Part shown: positions 5,836 through 6,984 of the stretch, one piece after another | How the letters are laid out: every line of letters starts with the position of its first letter | Numbering within the stretch: the first letter of the stretch is position 1 | DNA from: an uncultured Erysipelotrichaceae bacterium | GTDB taxonomy: Bacteria; Bacillota_I; Bacilli_A; Erysipelotrichales; Erysipelotrichaceae | NCBI GenBank assembly: GCA_937902945.1 | Contig: CALEMD010000279.1 | Coordinates: 1-6,984 of the forward strand | Direction: 5' to 3' | Length of the DNA: 6,984 nucleotides | Made by a program: the position numbers and the translations under genes | Notes under the pieces: model-generated | Databases searched by the model: none | Told to the model about the DNA's origin: nothing | Seen by the model: only the letters and a program-made list of their open reading frames with translations

Positions 5836-6765
5836 TTAAGGGCGAAGTGAGTATTTCTTGAGCATCAGACTTGGGTGATAGCTCTGCTTTGAACGGCGTA
5901 TGCCTTCATCACCGACATCTTCTTCTCTGTTAATCCATTTCGTCTTATCTGTATGCATGGCTTTAGCAAATTCGCATGCCATCTTCTGATACGCACCATC
6001 GGCAGTGTAATCTGCTTTTTCTATCTGTACATATAGAACATCATGTATGACTTCACCAATGGAGAAGGCAAGAATTCTGCCGTCACTTTCCATATACATG
6101 CCAAGCATTCCATATTCCTTCATATGAGACAGCACTTCTGTGCATTTATCGGCTTCTTCTTTGGCCATTGGATCTGTTAGATCTGTAGCCTGATTATGCT
6201 GAAGAAAGAACTGCTGTACTTCGCTGACATTGGATTCTGTAATCCAATGCATTTTCGCATTTGGATACAGCCGATCAAATTTATGAATATGATTGCGCTG
6301 CTTTGACATCAGTTTTCCAGGATAATCCATGAACTGTGCATAATCATATATATAGTCAAAGGCATAGTCTTCTTCTTTAATCTGCATATTTGGATAGCGT
6401 TTCAGAAGCTTTTCGTAATTGGCTTCATCATAGCAGAAGTACGCAGGCACCTGCTTGTTCTGAGCAAACCAAGCATCTGCTGCATCGAAATAGGAATCAT
6501 CCAATTCCATATCAGGAATGACAAGAGTTGGAAACCCTTCACTGATAGCATGAATGAATAACTGCCCGTTCTTTTCGGCAATGCGAGTATCAAGAAAATC
6601 TCTCCACATCAGCAGCTGTCCAATTGTAAAGTTGCAGGCTTTCCCCGTCTTTTTATCTAGATAAGGACGCAGAACTGCTGTATCGTTCAGTGACAATTTC
6701 CTGAACAGAAGAAACGATTGATTTTGAAATACTGCGGCTGGGGTGTTTGTACAGTGACTTAACAT
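5836..6765 (-). CDS. DUF2156 (GNAT-fold, LPG synthase C-terminal-like) protein
   Basis: A 309-aa cytoplasmic protein of the DUF2156 family, related in fold to the C-terminal catalytic domain of phosphatidylglycerol lysyltransferase (MprF), made of two GNAT-like halves. It has no membrane segments, unlike MprF. Visible family features are FTIGQLLMWRDF (46-57), DYIYDYAQFMDYPGKLMSKQ (137-156) followed by RNHIHKF, AFSIGE (233-238), EKAD (249-252), and the C-terminal block INREEDVGDEG (278-288) with SKQSYHP (292-298), which is strongly conserved in clostridial and erysipelotrichial members. The substrate is unknown; aminoacyl or acyl transfer to a lipid or peptide is a family-level guess. The start ATG is supported by a good SD (GAAAGGA, 5-nt gap) although the product has about 18 residues before the usual family start. 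It converges on the rapZ operon with a shared terminator. Confidence 0.85.
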   Translation of the reverse strand: MLSHCTNTPAAVFQNQSFLLFRKLSLNDTAVLRPYLDKKTGKACNFTIGQLLMWRDFLDTRIAEKNGQLFIHAISEGFPTLVIPDMELDDSYFDAADAWFAQNKQVPAYFCYDEANYEKLLKRYPNMQIKEEDYAFDYIYDYAQFMDYPGKLMSKQRNHIHKFDRLYPNAKMHWITESNVSEVQQFFLQHNQATDLTDPMAKEEADKCTEVLSHMKEYGMLGMYMESDGRILAFSIGEVIHDVLYVQIEKADYTADGAYQKMACEFAKAMHTDKTKWINREEDVGDEGIRRSKQSYHPSLMLKKYSLRP

Positions 6766-6794
6766 AGATTCCTTTCTGAGCAGGACAGAAGATA

Positions 6795-6842
6795 CAGGGT
6801 GAGCTCAGCTTGCAAAGCAAGCGGTGCAATACCGGAACCCTG
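6795..6842 (-). promoter_or_regulatory. Putative structured 5' leader of DUF2156 gene
   Basis: On the minus strand CAGGGT (6842-6837) can pair with ACCCTG (6800-6795). They enclose two hairpins: CGGT-ATTGC-ACCG, and GCTTGC-TTT-GCAAGC (6822-6808), giving a three-way-junction shape about 30 nt upstream of the start codon. No known riboswitch or T-box consensus fits. It may be a regulatory leader or chance. Confidence 0.35.
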
Positions 6843-6856
6843 ACTGCCATCGTTCA

Positions 6857-6902
6857 GCGGTGAATATGATGCATACTGTTCGATGCAAGGATTATACACC
6901 GC
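6857..6902. repeat. Nested inverted repeat GCGGTG...CACCGC
   Basis: GCGGTG (6857-6862) and CACCGC (6897-6902) form an outer dyad, with TGCAT (6870-6874) and ATGCA (6883-6887) nested inside. A third GCGGTG copy lies at 6821-6826. The minus-strand TATAAT falls between the inner and outer right arms, so a DNA-level regulatory role at that promoter is possible. Confidence 0.35.
6891..6896 (-). promoter_or_regulatory. Possible -10 box for DUF2156 gene
   Basis: TATAAT on the minus strand is a perfect -10 consensus and would give a leader of roughly 120 nt. The expected -35 position reads only TCTTTT, and there is no proper extended -10, so the promoter assignment is tentative. Confidence 0.4.
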
Positions 6903-6984
6903 AATAGAGGAAAAAAAGAAGCATGATACTCGGGTCTTTGACAGCTAAATAAAGGACAAGAATTCAAAAGCGACGTAATGATCG

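Larger units (their letters stand above)
6778..6984. other. Intergenic region with nested inverted repeats
   Basis: No convincing gene. Read on the minus strand it holds a -10-like TATAAT (6891-6896) and then several dyads before the DUF2156 start (listed separately). Beyond 6903 there is an A-rich run (6909-6917) and an unpaired TTGACA (6938-6943, plus strand), but I see no complete promoter, terminator or ORF with an SD. Confidence 0.5.

Noticed and set aside
6795..6842. T-box leader
   Set aside because: AGGGT, ACC and GC segments recall the T-box AGGGTGGNACCGCG signature, but the continuous motif, the Stem I elements and a downstream terminator are missing.
6653..6850. 65-aa minus-strand ORF with a CxxC motif overlapping the DUF2156 start
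   Set aside because: It has no SD, lies out of frame with the well-supported DUF2156 gene over most of its length, and shows no domain.
6938..6943. TTGACA on the plus strand near the right edge
   Set aside because: No matching -10 at proper spacing before the window ends.

Overview
The window reads as a chromosome segment of a low-GC Firmicute. The best guess is a member of the Erysipelotrichia or a close relative, based on AT-rich coding, Firmicutes-type RapZ, YvcK and WhiA sequences in the conserved order rapZ-yvcK-whiA, and a Gram-positive type secreted protein. The lineage below phylum level is inference. There are seven protein genes. I see no tRNA, rRNA, CRISPR array, insertion sequence or phage gene.

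Layout. At the left edge a secreted protein with Ig-like features (21-731) runs on the minus strand. It ends abruptly, and an open reading frame in another frame continues to the window edge. A divergent intergenic region (732-958) follows. Next comes a monocistronic HerA/FtsK-type ATPase of the DUF853 family on the plus strand, best started at 1012 and ending at 2547. It has its own sigma-A-type promoter (959-987) and an intrinsic terminator (2573-2617). A short intergenic region (2621-2719) carries a perfect 9-bp inverted repeat (2658-2681) and an extended -10 element placed so that transcription should begin at or next to the rapZ start codon.

The core is a tight plus-strand operon, rapZ (2720-3625), yvcK (3609-4598), whiA (4577-5512), and a small membrane protein (5509-5814). 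All genes overlap by 4 to 22 nt, which suggests translational coupling. RapZ and YvcK homologues link amino-sugar metabolites (glucosamine-6-phosphate, UDP-GlcNAc) to cell-wall precursor control. WhiA is a nucleoid-associated protein affecting division and chromosome segregation. The operon therefore looks like a cell-envelope and division control module, and the fourth, unnamed membrane protein is the least explained part. In Bacillus subtilis the gene after whiA is crh; it is absent here.

The operon ends in a perfect 14-bp hairpin (5801-5832) that serves as a bidirectional terminator with the convergent minus-strand DUF2156 gene (5836-6765). Upstream of that gene, 6778-6984 contains no convincing gene. 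It does contain nested inverted repeats that could fold as a structured 5' leader, and a -10-like TATAAT on the minus strand.

Nothing here amounts to a clear, wholly new system. The best leads are the apparently leaderless rapZ start with a nearby palindrome, the small membrane protein co-translated with WhiA, the DUF853 ATPase without a visible nuclease partner, and the structured leader of the DUF2156 gene.
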